DNA of 64,000 nucleotides from Lamellibrachia satsuma (GCA_033239005.1 BSQZ01000036.1:1-64000); one strand, 5' to 3'. Positions 22,378-35,158 are shown, counted from the first letter of the stretch. The notes: generated by a model not told the origin, from the letters alone. Numbers and translations: made by a program.

Positions 22378-23238
22378 CTTCATGAAACGTGCGATCTAAA
22401 TATGGCTTGAGCTGGCCAAAGTTCACTTTGCGCTTCAACAGCACCCCGTCCTTCTCTAAGTATGGACCGAGCCAGTTGGCCTCCAGCTTACCACCTGCAT
22501 CAGACAAGCATAATGTGGTATAGTTCATTAAAATGAGACAACTGACATGCATCCTAACATCACCAAAATATGCATATTATTATTTTAATGCTAATAGTAA
22601 TATGTAAAATAATAATAAGCAGCCAAGTGAGAAGTATATTTGTGCCATACCTCATTTATAAATTCACGACCTTGGTCACTCAGGAGGCGTTGTGGTGGCC
22701 CGTAGGAATAGAAGAGGTCAATGATGGCAGCACTGACATCCCCTGCAGCTTTGCTCTGTCACTGTCAATCAGAATCCATCATTGAACATTATTGTACATT
22801 TGCACTTCATACATTTGCCATGATAGATACATATACTGTAATCCACATATAAAGCATACGTCCAAGAGAAGCAAGGAAGCTAGATAATATTGCCCAAAAC
22901 AGCATCAATGTTAACACTGTCAAATGCAATAGTATTTGAAGAAAGTCAGTTCAATTGGTTACAGTGAGGGCTGATAACAAAGTTAGCCTATAGTGTCATT
23001 TACCATGTCCATAAATGGATGTGCGAAGGTCGGTAATAAACTGTGCATATAGAAGTGGACACACAATATGATTGATACCTCTCAAACGAAACTTCTTTGC
23101 AGATCGCTGCACACTGGCTCTAAATGTATTGCTAACGGACATGTGGCAGAACCCATTTGCAAGGAAATAAAACATGTGATCGAAGCGTGGTGAATCCGCA
23201 GTCAGACCCACACTGGCCACAGCCACAGGCACAGGCAT
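22378..23238 (-). pseudogene. Ginger1-like integrase fragments (N-terminal linker, rve core piece, GPY motif)
   Basis: Three minus-strand exons are visible. Exon 23079-23238 has a possible start MPVPVAVAS and contains FYFLANGF and RSAKKFRLRG, like the linker before the integrase zinc domain. Exon 22651-22755 is exactly 35 codons and includes DLFYSYGPPQRLLSDQGREF, the second-Asp block of an rve integrase core. Exon 22378-22494 encodes LEANWLGPY and KRKVNFGQLKPY, the GPY/F-type C-terminus. The zinc finger, the first Asp and the catalytic Glu blocks are absent: only 156 bases separate the last two exons. The integrase is therefore internally deleted. Split exons and the GPY motif fit a Ginger1-type DNA transposon better than an LTR element. 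KRBA2-like host genes are an alternative. Confidence 0.6.
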
Positions 23239-23339
23239 CGTTTAAAACTGAAAAATGACTTAACATTGTAGGTATATAATATAAATCACTCACGCACGTG
23301 CGCGTGCACACAGACACACATAAAACTGGTACACACTCT

Positions 23340-25830
23340 CAGAGAATACCAATAGCCCAGACACTAAATTTAAAGAAGGAATAAGAGATAATTTCCTCTT
23401 CCAACATGTCACACTCCCAACAAGGGGGCGATTATTAATAAATCGAACATTCTTGATTTAGTTTTTCACCAACGAAAAAGGTATGATAGATGATATAGTG
23501 TATGAAAGCCCACTTGGTAAGAGTGATCACTCTGTCCTCATCACTACATTTAGGTGCTATGCAGAAATAGCAAGCCATACACGACTTAAATAATATTAAG
23601 ACCAAGGGGATTATAATAGTATGAAGACGAAACTAGACCACACAGACTGGCGAGATACTTGGCACGAGCACTATAAACCATCAATGGTTAGGTTTTAAAG
23701 AATATATTAAAAAGATAGAGGATGAATTCATACCTCATCGACTTGTGAGAAATATTAACAGACATAAAGGAAAAGTACCCCTAAACAAGGAATCAGTAAA
23801 GAAAATTAAGAAAAAACACATTTTATGGAAACGTTATATGGAGACAAAAGAAGGAAAATACTATACTGAATACTGTAGGGCTAGAAATCAAGTCCGTAAA
23901 TTAACGAGGAGGATACAGAAGGAATTTGAGATGAAGCTAGCAACAGAATCTAAGACAAACCCAAAAGCAGTATGGAAATATATGAACTCCAAAACCAAGA
24001 ATCGGGAAGGTGTTTCAGATCTGAACACAGACCCATAAGATCCTAAATCTAGACTCACATATTCTGATAGGGAAAAGGCAGATGTCTTAGGAAATTTTTT
24101 GTCAAGTGTTTTTACTATAGAGCCAGATGGTGATATACCTCATATTCCACCAATAAAGTTAAGGCACAACATGGAAGAATTGACTATTGATGAGGAAATG
24201 ATTAGAAAAAGACTTGATAACCTTAATGTGTGTAAATCGGTAGGGCCAGATGGTGTTCATCCTAGGTTGTTGAAAGAGCTATCTAATCATCTATGTAAAC
24301 CACTAGCTAGGCTATTTAATAATTCACTGGCTGTGGGTGAACTACCAAAGGAATGGAAACGGGGAAGGATCTCAGCCATATTTAAGAAGGGTAATCGAAA
24401 AAACGTAGGAAATTATAGACCAGTCAGCTTAACAAGTATAATATGTAAATGTATGGAACAATGTGTCAAAGATCATATTGTCAATCATATGATTAGGAAT
24501 AAATAATTTAGTACGCAACAATTTGGTTTTATTAAAGGTCGATTTACGGTACTCCAATTATTAAATGTTATTGACTCATGGACCAAAGCTTTAGATAGAG
24601 GGGAATTTGTAGACGTTGTATATTTGGACTTCATGAAAGCATTTGACACAGTCCCTCACAAAAGATTGATAGGCAAAGTTAAATCGGATGGTATAGAGTA
24701 TTACACACTAAGATGGATCCAGGCGTTCTTGTCTGACCGGGTACAGCAGGTCAATGTAAATGGTACAAATTCTGAGTGGGCAAATATAACAAGTGGTATT
24801 CCACAGGGCAGTGTCTTAGGACCGATCCTATTTGTTTTATACATAAATGATCTTCCTGAGAATATAGTTTCAAATGTATATATGTTTGCGGATGATACAA
24901 AGATTTTCTAAACGATTACTAGTCCACATGACCAGCGTACACTACAGAACGACTTAGATTATTTAACATTTTGGTCAAGTAAATGGTTATTAAGGTTCCA
25001 CCCAGATAAATGTAATTTAATGCACGTAGGGAAAACAATACAGCAAGAGTATGCATACAACCTGAAGATAGATAATACTGCCCATGAATTAGGAGGAATA
25101 GAAGAACAAAAAGACATTGGGGTTATAATTGATTAAAACCTAGAATTTGATAAACACATCAACCAAAAAATAAACAAAGCAAATAGTATCATGGCAGTTA
25201 TTAGAAGGTCCTTTACAATCCTAAATCAACATAATTTGGTGCCATTATATAAAGCTTTAGTTAGGAGTCATCTAGATTATGCAATATCAATATGGTCCCC
25301 TTATAAACAGAAATACAAAGATGCCATCGAAAATGTGCAAAGACGCGCAACAAAACAGCTTCCTGGTATGAAGAATATTTCTTACGAAGAAAGACTTCAG
25401 AGATTGAAACTTCCTACACTTGCATATAGACAAACTCGTGGTGATATGATTGAGGTATATAAACTGCTCCATGGGAAATATGACAGTGATGTATCTAACA
25501 TTGTCAAGTTGCACAAAGACAGTGATACAAAGGAAGGAACAAGGGGTCATAGTTTGAAATTGTTTATAGAACATGCTTGTACAAATGTTAGAAAAGAAAG
25601 CTTCGCACTTAGAGTTACCAGATTATGAAATGATCTACCGGAAGTAGTTGTAACTGCCCCAAGTGTCAACTCATTTAAAAACCGCCTAGATAGACATTGG
25701 AGTACTGAGGAGTTTCTCTACAACTACAAAGCTGCCTTGCCAGGAAGTCGTAGAAAATTCCAAGGGATAATTGAAGATCTGACCACCGAGGCCAACGCCT
25801 ACGGTCAGGAAGAACCTAAGTAAACCTAAG
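23340..25830 (+). mobile_element. CR1-like non-LTR retrotransposon, 5'-truncated, with nonsense codons
   Basis: The element begins inside the endonuclease (PLGKSDHSVL at about 23510 is its C-terminal SDH motif). It continues through the reverse transcriptase: KSVGPDGVHPRLLKEL, GNYRPVSL, YLDFMKAFDTVPHK, SGIPQGSVLGPILF and the catalytic FADDTKIF. It ends with the typical thumb and tail (SHLDYAISIWSP, LPEVVVTAPSVNSFKNRLD). From 23745 the frame is kept throughout. It is broken by stops at 24036, 24504, 24909, 25134 and 25626 but by no indel. The 3' end carries short TAAG repeats (CCTAAGTAAACCTAAGTAAG). The last 70 bases also start duplication unit 1 and reappear at 36835. Confidence 0.85.
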
Positions 25831-25989
25831 TAAGTAAATATCGGAGTAAAAATCCAGACTTATGGACAATGCTGATCAACCACGTAGAATTAGAAGTGCC
25901 TCGGGCACTGGTTGGTTACCATGTGTTCACTAGGCGCGCGTTTTTTATATTTGAGTTGGTCAAAGTATATCAACTAGAACCACGTTATA

Positions 25990-28900
25990 ATATATAATAA
26001 TAACAATGTTTTATTTCAGGCAAGAGCCCATAATATTATAAATACATACAGGTAAAAAAAAACATACATATACACACGATGAACAACAGAGGTACATGTA
26101 GTGTGAAAAATATATATATATAAACATATATACATGATGTGTAGTAAAATATATATATAAGATAAGGATAAAATGAATTATGGGGGGGTCGGTCACAGAG
26201 GGTGACCTAGTGGCGGAGTGACCCCCACTGATACCATGTGAATTGTATATAAGTCAGTAGTGGTACAGATAGTACTGGTAGTGGGTAGCTGATAGGCATG
26301 ATTTACTAATTATGTGTAAACACCTTTTGGGGGCCGGCATGCCTGCTGAGATTATTGGATGTATCTTATTTTGATGGTGTATGCTTGCCTAATTTCATGC
26401 TCCTTAATTAATAAATCTAAATGTCATTCTTTGGCCTATTTCAATCTACGCTGGAGTTGTGTTGTTATTTTGCATAAAAATATATTTGTATAAAAGTACA
26501 AACATCATGAATTAAAAGCATACAATTGATCAATCCAATGTCTAATCAATGGACTTTGATAATAAATAAATGAAGATAATTCACAAAAAGTATATTGTCG
26601 GATTTTTCCAACCAGCATAAAAGGCTAAAAAATTATGAGCGAATACGTTCATTAAAGGATTTAACATAATTAGTAGCGAACATATGGCTTGCAGTACAGC
26701 GGGGTGACAGGTTGTGTATAATTCTAAAACTGTTGTTATAAGTGACAGTAATACCTTTCAGACTCTGTTTTTTAAAATGACACCAAAGACTTGAGGTGTA
26801 CATTGAACCACAGTATGAATTAAATAAAGTTGTTTTAATGGAATTGTTGCATAAGTAAAATTTTCGGGCTAAAGCATTTGCCTGGGCATAGATACATCTT
26901 TTCTGCCTGGCAATATCGTCATCATCAATAAGGTTATTGTTTACAATATGGCCAAGGTATTTACATTTCTCAGTGTAAGGTAGTGTATGGTTATTGATAC
27001 AACAGGATGAATAGTTTTCTTGTCCCTAGGTTTGTTATCAATAACCATACAGACAGATTTTTTGGCATTGTACGTTATATCAAACATATTGCCATACTTG
27101 GCACAACAATCGGTGAGTTTTCTCAACCCCGCAACACTAGGTGAAAAAACACAAAGGTCATCGGCATACATCATATGATTCATTATGGTTCCTGCATAAA
27201 GACAACCAATTTGTAATTTATTCAAATTTACACTTAAGTCATCCATGTAAACGTTAAAAAGATGTGGAGAAAGGATTCCACCCTGCTTAACACCGTTTGA
27301 AATGGTAAAACAGTCTGAGAAGCTACAACACCATCTGACAGTGAATTTCTGGGTTCTGTACCAGTAATAAAGAATGCGAACAATAAAAGAAGGACATCCC
27401 CGGTCAATCAGTTTGGTGAATAGTTTACTATGATTGACTGTCAAAGGCCTTAGAGGCATCCAGCATGGTAACATACATAGATGAGCCATTTGCTATGTAG
27501 TGTCGAAAGAGTTCTTTTAATAAAAATATGAGCATTTCAGTTGAGTGATGCTTTTTAAATCCAAATTGGTTTACACATGTAGATAAAAAAGTAGAAACCC
27601 TGGATAACATCAAGGATTCAAATAATTTACTAGCAATTGTGGCTAGAGCAATGGGTCGGTAGTTATGTTATCAGACAGGTTACCCGCCTTATTTTTTATT
27701 ATGGGGGCTATGATTATAATCATCATAGCATCCGGTAAAAAACCATGAATTAACATGCTACTATATAAAAGTGACATGAGAACATGAAGTTTTTCATTCG
27801 CATATTTAAAATGTTCGTTACTTACACTATCATAACCCGGGGCTTTGCCTACAGGCATTGCATGTATTATATCTTGAATTTCCTTAACATTAACAATCAT
27901 TTGAACATTAAGCTGTACATTGCTACAGTATTCATTATTAATCTTCTTGATGTTGACTGGAGAGTCAGGTAGAGTTAAGTAGGGATTGGTAATGATGAAG
28001 CCACATATTCTTTACATTTTCGACACCTGAAGCACCACCAACATTGCTAGGATTTGGCAACCTGGCGTTATTCATATGTTTTATGTCCTTCCAGAAGTTT
28101 TTGTTACATAGTTTAGAAGCAAGTCTTTCAGCTTTAAGAATTTCAGCATTTTTTTCACATAGTCTTTTGTTGCGTTTAAAATGAGCACGTCTAACTTTCA
28201 TTATATCATACAAGGGACCATGGCGAGGACTCCCAGCAGACCGCCAGAAGAGAAAGGATTCTCTAGCAGCTTGATGGGAGTCTCTGACTCTCATTCCAGC
28301 CTAGAACAGTATACTTAGAAGATGTGTTGTTAGCCTTAGTAGGGATTACCTCGGCAGCGTCTTTAAGTGATTTTATAATATCATTGTAAAGATTGCTTAG
28401 CAAAGTGCGATGGGCTTCATCATTACAATTAGGGTTAGTACATCTTAAAACCTCATGAGGTACATCAATAGCAGATAAAAGCAAACCGGTTTGTGTATGA
28501 TAGTTATGGAGACCCTGGGGGGAGGCAGCATTCCACACAGGATGAGGTGCGTGAATTTGCTCCTGTATGGTGGCTTCAGGGGAAGGTAATAACTTGACAT
28601 ATAGGAAAAAGCATAGAGGTAAGTGGTCGGAAGAGACACAATCATATTTAACTTCCATATCAGATATTGATGATTGACTAGAGTGGGTGGTGAACACGTG
28701 GTCGAGCCAGCTCCTTGAGCCGTGCGCATCACTAACATATGTAAAAGCATCAGAGGGGAGAAGCAATGTGTCACTTGCGATAAGGTGACAGTCGTTTATA
28801 AAAGCATTGAGAAATGGAGTAAAAAGACTGGGGTTCTTAATATCCGCATTAAAATCACCAATGATGAATATATTGGTTGATTCAAATTAATCGCTTATGG

Positions 28901-29640
28901 CCTGGATTTTGCCAAAAATTTCTAGATATTCATCAGCATTGTCATCAGTCTGATAGATAGATAGACATTAAGAAGTAGAATAGTGGCGTTAGAGCTGGTA
29001 ATTTTTAGACCCAGGAGTCTCTTCTCGTCAGCATAAATCAACGATAAAGGGGTCGAGTGAACGCCTCCATAAAAAGCAGAGTCCACCATGAGGACGTCCA
29101 CTCAAACCATCACCATAATCAATGGATGTAATTCCTCTGGCGTTAAAGTCAGAGTGAACAGAATTAAGGAAAGAAAGACTCTGTTTAGAGAGCCAGTGTT
29201 CCTGGACAGCAAGTATATCTAAAGAGTTTAAGATGTCAACCACGTCAAAAGAACTGTTCCGTATACTTCTGGAGTTAAAGGAAGCAATATGGAGGGGAAA
29301 GTCTATAAGTGTGTTGAATCTGTTAGTGTGTGTTTCCTAGGTGGCAAATACTGTCCAATCTTTGTTCCAGCAGGCCAGAGATCAGCGTCATAGAGCAAGT
29401 TAAGTTTAGGAATGTCAACACACAGCTTGAAAGAAGAATATGAGTTGTGTCGGGTTGGTAATCGCCCACATGAGCATTTCAAACTCAAAGTTGATGACAC
29501 GTATGTATATAATTCGGTGCTTGGACTACTCGGCCCATGGACAACTCGGCCCATGGACAACTCGGCCTGGGCCAACTCGGCCCAGTTCGAGACAGCTCGG
29601 AGTTCCGAGACAGCTCGGCTCCGATTTTGAGACAACTCGG
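25990..29640 (-). pseudogene. Non-LTR retrotransposon ORF2 (endonuclease and reverse transcriptase), unit 1
   Basis: Reading the minus strand, the AP-endonuclease pieces come first: ILAVQEHWLSKQSL (about 29200), RSWLDHVFTT and CVSSDHLPLCF (about 28650). The reverse transcriptase pieces follow: VGKAPGYDSVSNEHFK (27840), FGFKKHHSTEML, VTMLDASKAFD, NGVKQGGILSPHLFNVYMDD and the catalytic MMYADDLCVF (27175). The copy needs at least four frame changes. Compared with unit 2 it lacks two bases near 27437 and one base near 26999, both inside the reverse transcriptase. It lies downstream of an SGNH-type ORF1 on the same strand. I read it as one retrotransposon of the CR1/L2 kind. The exact clade is not assigned. 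Confidence 0.75.
26174..26479. other. 306-base block present in unit 1 and absent from unit 2
   Basis: Both edges carry ATAAAA, and unit 2 has a single ATAAAA-like junction at 37245-37252. The block contains GGGGGGGTCGGTCACAGAGG and TTTTGGGGGCCGGCATGCC, with no coding frame or poly(A). It is either an insertion with a short target duplication or ancestral sequence lost from unit 2 between direct repeats. Confidence 0.6.
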
Positions 29641-29642
29641 AC
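29527..29642. repeat. ACTCGGCC short tandem repeat (unit 1)
   Basis: Irregular repeats of RCTCGGCCCATGGACA and GACAGCTCGGAGTTCC type words are present. The equivalent tract in unit 2 (40297-40389) is shorter by about two words, so copy number changed after the duplication. Confidence 0.6.
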
Positions 29643-29984
29643 CAATGATAAATGATATGATGGCGCTTAGTTAGAGATAGGTCGGCCCAGGTGTCGAGAC
29701 AGCTAAAAGATTACATTGCCCCCAGTAGGTAGGTGTACTATAATTATGGAATACACTCTATAATGAATTTATACACTTGTACACGAAGATAAAAAAGTTT
29801 ACCTTAAATAATCTCTAGAAAGTCAAAATTAAAACACACACGAAGCATTTTATATCTTTATTAATGATAATAATATTTTATTAATAATAATAATAATATA
29901 GATACATTATTTAATTATTAATAAAAATATTATTATCATTAATAAATATATATATATATATAATTTAATTAGGGTATTGACTAT

Positions 29985-30295
29985 TGTAAGCAGTTCGCGT
30001 GCGAATGCTACAATACGCTCTGCCAGGTCCTCAGGTACACAACCATTACCTAAATCATTTGTTCCGATGTCAACCAGAACGACAGTTGGTGCAATTACCC
30101 ACACCGCTCTCAGTTCACGAAAAAGGCGATCCACGGTAAGTCCCCCTTTCCCTCGGAAAACGACCTTTCCAAACATATCAGCAAGGTCAGGATCTTGTCG
30201 ATAGTACGCTCCCCACCTACCTCACCGACTTAGCACACGTGGTGCATCCTACGCACAAAACTGTGCCCTATTACCAGCAATATCGGCTTTTCCAT
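29985..30295 (-). pseudogene. SGNH-hydrolase-like ORF1 fragment, unit 1
   Basis: The minus strand encodes GKVVFRGKGGLTVDRLF and then VLVDIGTNDLGNG, the Gly and Asn blocks of an SGNH esterase. The Ser block (GHSF) lies upstream in another frame, because seven bases present in unit 2 near 40962 are missing here near 30211. Downstream the frame runs into an AT-rich tract, and the block with the catalytic His is not found. Esterase-type ORF1 proteins are known in CR1/L2 retrotransposons. Confidence 0.6.
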
Positions 30296-30835
30296 ATTCT
30301 GGAAAGATTGCACAAATTGTTAAGTTTGCGTGCCTATTCCCTACATTTTTAGAAGTGCAGTATTACCACACTGTTCTTAGTGCACACAGCACCGATGTTT
30401 TATCAGTGTTGTGATTCACGACAGAAACCACGAGGAGGTGACAATGTGAACCTTCTGTCTATGTATGTGAGTATGCGAGGATGTTTGTATGAGTGTACGT
30501 TTGAGTACATCATCATAAATAGTATGTATATATTATGCTATATGTATATATTATATGCTGACCTTCTATACTTATATAAATATTATACATTTATGCTATA
30601 CATCGTACATTATATATATATATATATATATGCTATATCCATGTCACTATTAATAAACAATCAACCTATGTAAATAAATATTATATATTATGCTATATAT
30701 CAAGCTATTTATTGTACATATATATATTATAAGATAAATAGCATTTGCCCTAACGTTTAGTTATAATTTATTTACTCTGTCACATGCTGTTTGAACCAGG
30801 ATCGCTCTGGTACAGACATCTAACAGAGTTATATA

Positions 30836-30892
30836 TATATATATATTATATATATATATACATATACATGTATATGTATATACATATACATA
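30836..30892. repeat. (TA)n tract at the broken end of the Mutator-like exon, unit 1
   Basis: A TA-rich run with interspersed ACATATAC words directly follows (on the minus strand) the splice donor region of the transposase exon. In unit 2 the same site is a purer and longer TA run. Confidence 0.85.
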
Positions 30893-30928
30893 TTAGAACT
30901 GACACAGCTTGATGCTGAAGTGGCTGAC

Positions 30929-31451
30929 CTTCCATCCATGAACTTCCATCCCTAATGAACTCATGAATCTTGTCCTTCGTTTTGTTCCACATAGTACAGG
31001 ACACAGGTGGAGGCATGTTCATCTCTCCGAGGAGACGCACAGCTTGTTGTCGGTTGCGGCCAATGCTAAACATGGCCATCTCAAATCTGGTGTTGACACT
31101 TTCACCATCAGGCTGAGAGTTCAGTTTGTAAGTGTGGCCACTGTCATGATTCATGCACTCAAATGACAGAGAACTTCGGAGTCCAGCAATGTCCTCTGTG
31201 ACAGTATACCCATGACCACCGCAGTTAGGACAAGTGAAAGCACTGACAAAGTTCACCAGATTTCGCACATCTATCAGTCTGTACCCATCAAGTTCAGTGA
31301 CAACACTCCTCTTCTTGGTGTACTGTAGTTTCTCTTCAGAAGCACACAGCTTGGCAGTTTCTTTCAATGGCCGTGTATACTTGTTGCCATAAAATTTCCG
31401 CTTCTTTGTGGGCTTTGCCCGTGGCATGATGACACTCGAGTAGTGACGAAC
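30929..31451 (-). CDS. Mutator-like transposase, N-terminal coding exon (unit 1)
   Basis: The exon starts after an acceptor (CCAG at 31452-31455), and its ATG is at 31427. The product begins MPRAKPTKKRKFYGNKYTRP and continues GYRLIDVRNLVNFVSAF, CPNCGGHGYTV, a second Cys-rich piece and RFEMAMFSIGRNRQQAVRLL, then EMNMPPPVSCTMW. This is the conserved N-terminus of the large invertebrate Mutator-like transposase domain family, with a CxxC zinc motif. A donor follows at 30928. Unit 1 carries a 14-base internal duplication near 30940 relative to unit 2, and a Ser in place of a Cys in the HDCGHTY motif. The catalytic exons are not found: a TA tract follows directly. It is an exon-level fragment. Confidence 0.7.
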
Positions 31452-32519
31452 CTGGAAAGTAAACAGTGTGATAAATTATTCAGTTATGCCAAAAGTAATC
31501 AAAAGGTAGTGAAATTAGCTTGTATTTATTACATACTAACATCTAAAATAATAAAGTTGAGCAAACGAAGTTGATTGGTCATGGATGATACTGTTATTGT
31601 AAGTAAACAGAATGAAAATACTAAAATATTGCAGTTGGCTTGGTTCGTGGCCTCAGCTAAATTATCTGAATAATAACACTAATTTGACAACATTTTGCAG
31701 TAAAAACACCATCAATTAAATGTATTGGAACTATTACAACATGGTCACAGGCCTAGACCCCCTAGACAGCCCCAGTCAGGATACTAGTTAGTCACTTGTC
31801 TGACTTAGTGACCTGCCCCGTCTAGGCTAGTTAGACTGGCAGTAGGCACAAATTTTCGCCCCGCTCTTCGTCTCTGGGGCGAAAGGCCTGATGTGCATTT
31901 GCTAAAGCCCCATTTTGGCAGTTCTGTAGCCATTTGGCTACGGAACTAATAACTTAAGTTTTAAAACCGATACACACTAACCGTTTCATATGTGTATTCT
32001 GTGACATACCACCGACAATTGGGCGTCAAGAAACTGAAGAAATGTGCTCCAAATAATTACTTATGAGTACTTTTATCGGTGACATAGAAAACATTTCACA
32101 ATTAGCCGCCATACTGTGCACGTGATGTTGCCTTTTGGTCACATGATCAAACGCGATTTCGTGTAGAATGAGGCCAGAAGCACAGACATAAATAAAACAC
32201 CCGTTAGTAAGTTAGTAGTTTATAGGGGCATTATTAATGATGTAACTCTATGGCCAGCAGACGGCAATTCTTAGCGTGACCTTATATAGATCTATGGAAA
32301 TCCCGCGTGCTATTCTCGCTCACAACAACATCCGGTTATATACAAACCTTGACAAGCACATGCGTTCTGACAAAAAGGTAATAATTTCACACTTTTACAT
32401 GGTTATTGTCAGGTAACTTTAGTGATATACATATAAGAATGCATACAGACACGAAAGACGTGTTTATTGCTCTGTTTATGGCGTTTTTGTAAGGTTTCAC
32501 GTTTCATGAAAATACTTAC
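31452..32519. other. Intron of the Mutator-like gene, unit 1; small hairpins
   Basis: No coding signal is seen. A hairpin at 31855-31883 has arms TTCGCCCC and GGGGCGAA around GCTCTTCGTCTCT. A second small one at about 31929 has arms GTAGCC and GGCTAC. In unit 2 the first hairpin persists and the second is destroyed by a deletion. Confidence 0.5.
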
Positions 32520-32870
32520 GTTTCGGCCGAGCGAGATCTTCGCCGTACTAGTAGCAACAGCCAGATAGAAAAACATTGTAGGGCGATTGACTTTGCCTAG
32601 ACTGGCAGTGCCATGCCCGTGACATTTTTCGTTGCTAATTGAACAAAATATTCATATTTATAATAATTACATCACTCTATACATACCTGAGTCCTGGTGG
32701 TTCTTGGTGAAGTGTGGTTGAATGTTCACAACTTGTAAATATAGGCAAAAACGAACTTATATCACAACAATTTATCCAGTAGATGCTCACACGCGGTTTC
32801 TGAACAGGAAGTGAGATCCAGCCAAAGTGCAGTTCTAAGCTTCTCTGTGATTGGCTAATCCAGGAGCGCT
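32520..32870 (-). promoter_or_regulatory. 5' leader exons and CCAAT box of the Mutator-like gene, unit 1
   Basis: Two candidate leader exons are seen on the minus strand. Exon 32520-32634 (donor AAC/gtaagt, acceptor TTAG) splices to the coding exon at 31451. An upstream exon ends at 32687 (CTCAG/gtatgt). An inverted CCAAT box (TGATTGGCTAAT) lies at 32848-32859. In unit 2 the middle exon could encode an in-frame N-terminal extension. Unit 1 has one extra base, which breaks that, so the exons are more likely untranslated. Confidence 0.4.
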
Positions 32871-32939
32871 GCCTATGTTGCTGTACAACTAACAACCAAT
32901 AAAAACCAAGCTTTCACAACATCTTGCCAACTTTATTAA

Positions 32940-33877
32940 GGATGCTCTAGGGTCGGTTCTGTACAGTTTGGTAAAAACCAGGTGTAAATTGGTGGAGTAG
33001 ATCGCAAAAATCTTAATTTTTAAATTATGCATATTTAATTAGGTAACTATTACACAACAGGCTATGGATAGAATGCAACTTTTCTAGTATTTATTTACTT
33101 TATTCAAGTTTGATACTCTGTGGGTGCTTAGAATGATAATGTCAGGTAAAATAAATGAATTAAAAAAAAGAAGTATTTTATTAAATTTTTGGGGTTTAGC
33201 CTGGCCTTAATTAATTTGTCTGTGATGTTACACCCAGCATTTACATAAATGTCTAGTTGCTCAAAATAGCATCAAATAAAAAAAAATTCAGTAATCACAT
33301 CTTTTCTTATGTTGCCAAACCTACTTGTTTTTCCTTTAGTGTGCTGTTATGTGTTATCCTCTTTGTTATTTTATACATGTCTTGTACATATGTAAAAAAA
33401 AATTACTGAATAAAATAAAAAATCAATCATTGTGCATAATCAGAATGTATTAAATGATGCAATTTTTTCCATTTCCACATTTATTCATGGACTGTGATAT
33501 ATGTGTACATCATAAAATAACACAGCAATGGTTTAATGGTAACACTTAAATAGAGATTGACAAGGTTTGAGGATAATAATGATAAACTTAATTCTATAGC
33601 CCCTAAATCATCAGTAACCCGAACTCAGAAGCACTACAAACCAGAAACATGAAGAATTATATCATGAACGGGTACGCACAGAAGTCATCATCAGAACGAG
33701 GGATCGACGAGGATTTACGGTGTAAATGCGATTTAAAAAAGGTGTTTTCTGTTTTGAGTTTGTTCCAGATTTTTGGTGTAGTAGAAAAAACACACTTGAC
33801 CAGCTTAGGCTTTGTTTTAGGAAAAAAACTTGTTATGAGATAGATAATGACAAAACAGTGATGATGGTTTGTCACAG
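32940..33877. other. AT-rich stretch between the Mutator-like promoter and the UBE4A exons, unit 1
   Basis: I see no supported gene. Low-level A-tracts lie at 33165-33180 and 33280-33290. A 64-codon frame at 33649 has no recognisable content. Confidence 0.4.
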
Positions 33878-34600
33878 ACACTGTCCGTGCAGCAACAGTC
33901 GGAGGATGATCTCATGGCAGATGCACCGGAGGAGTTCCTTGGTGCAATCATGGGCACACTGATGAGAGACCCGGTCACACTGCCCAGCTCTGGACAAACG
34001 GTTGACCGCAGCACTATAGCCAGACGCATTCTCAGGTAGGACAACTTCCCTAGCTGTGTCACAGATATACACGTGTTGAGGGTTCATACTTTGTGGTATT
34101 AACGACCAATAAAAACCAGAGGGTGACAAACAGTAAAACTAAACTATCGAATCTGAGCAGCTACAAAGTGAATAAAATAAAATCGAATAGACATGAAACT
34201 TGATAAGCACAAATATCAAGCCCAACTTTTTGTATTTTTTGTGTTCCTAAATTTGATGTATGCAATTATTTTTTTGTTGGCGTTGCTGTTTATATACAAA
34301 ATGTAGGCATGTTTTATGTGGAATATCCATTGTTTGCATACACTCTGACACTAACAAAATTATAGCCTCTTATCAGTCTTCTTAAGTACAAGTATAAAGT
34401 GTAAGTTAAAACACATAACTGTGTTCAACTCATCTCAGAAATAACATTTCCACGTTACTACTGTACTTTTCAGTGACCAGACTGATCCATTCAACCCCCA
34501 GCATCTAACACTGGACATGGTAATCCCAGCTACTGACCTCCGTCTACGCATGGAACAGTGGCTGCAGGAGAAGAAGCAACAGAAGCAGCAGCAGCACTAA
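33878..34600 (+). pseudogene. UBE4A: UBE4A (ubiquitin conjugation factor E4 A), last two exons with the U-box, unit 1
   Basis: The exons are 33878-34035 (5' edge approximate) and 34474-34600. The splice ATTCTCAG/gt...ag/TGACCAG recreates ILSDQTDPFN in frame. The first exon encodes [27 protein letters not shown] and TIARRIL. The second encodes DPFNPQHLTLDMVIPATDLR and ends in a Gln/Lys-rich tail at a TAA. This is the U-box, the E2-binding domain of the E4 ligase, whose conserved form reads DP in the EEFLDP motif and H in the ARHLL motif. Here those are GA and R. Both copies share GA, and only unit 1 has the R. None of the roughly 15 upstream exons expected for UBE4A is visible, so I call it a fragment. 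Strand is opposite to the neighbouring Mutator-like gene. Confidence 0.75.
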
Positions 34601-35158
34601 CAACTACTGACCAATGCTGCCACCAAGCACTGATTGACCAGCCGTGTGGTATCATGTTGCAAGAACCGGTCATGTAAACACCCCTACAATACCAGTTAGT
34701 TTGGCCAATTTGTCACTATGATTGTGTCGTTCGAATTACGGTTGAGTCCACTTTGACTGACCTATGCTGTGGCCAATCAGCGAACGCCACGGCCGACAGC
34801 TGGTGTAACCGTCATGACCTTTCATCAAAGCTTAATTCGGGATTGGCACTAGTCAGTGGGTCGCACACGCAGTGTCACCCGACCGATTGGAGCACAAATC
34901 GATCATGTAAGCCAGCCTTTACTTCAGACACTGATCTACCATTCGCACACACAAGGAACTAACAATATTCAGTTATTGCTATTTCCCTTGTTGATTTAAC
35001 GTTATATCACACATTCGCACAATAATGATAATTTAACAGACATGGACTATGTCATTGATACATAAATTAGTCTGGAGGAAGTTCATTGTTTGAACACAGC
35101 ATGAGTCATGCTCTATATTCAGTGGTCACTTTCATCTTTTAGGTTCACTTTGTACATG

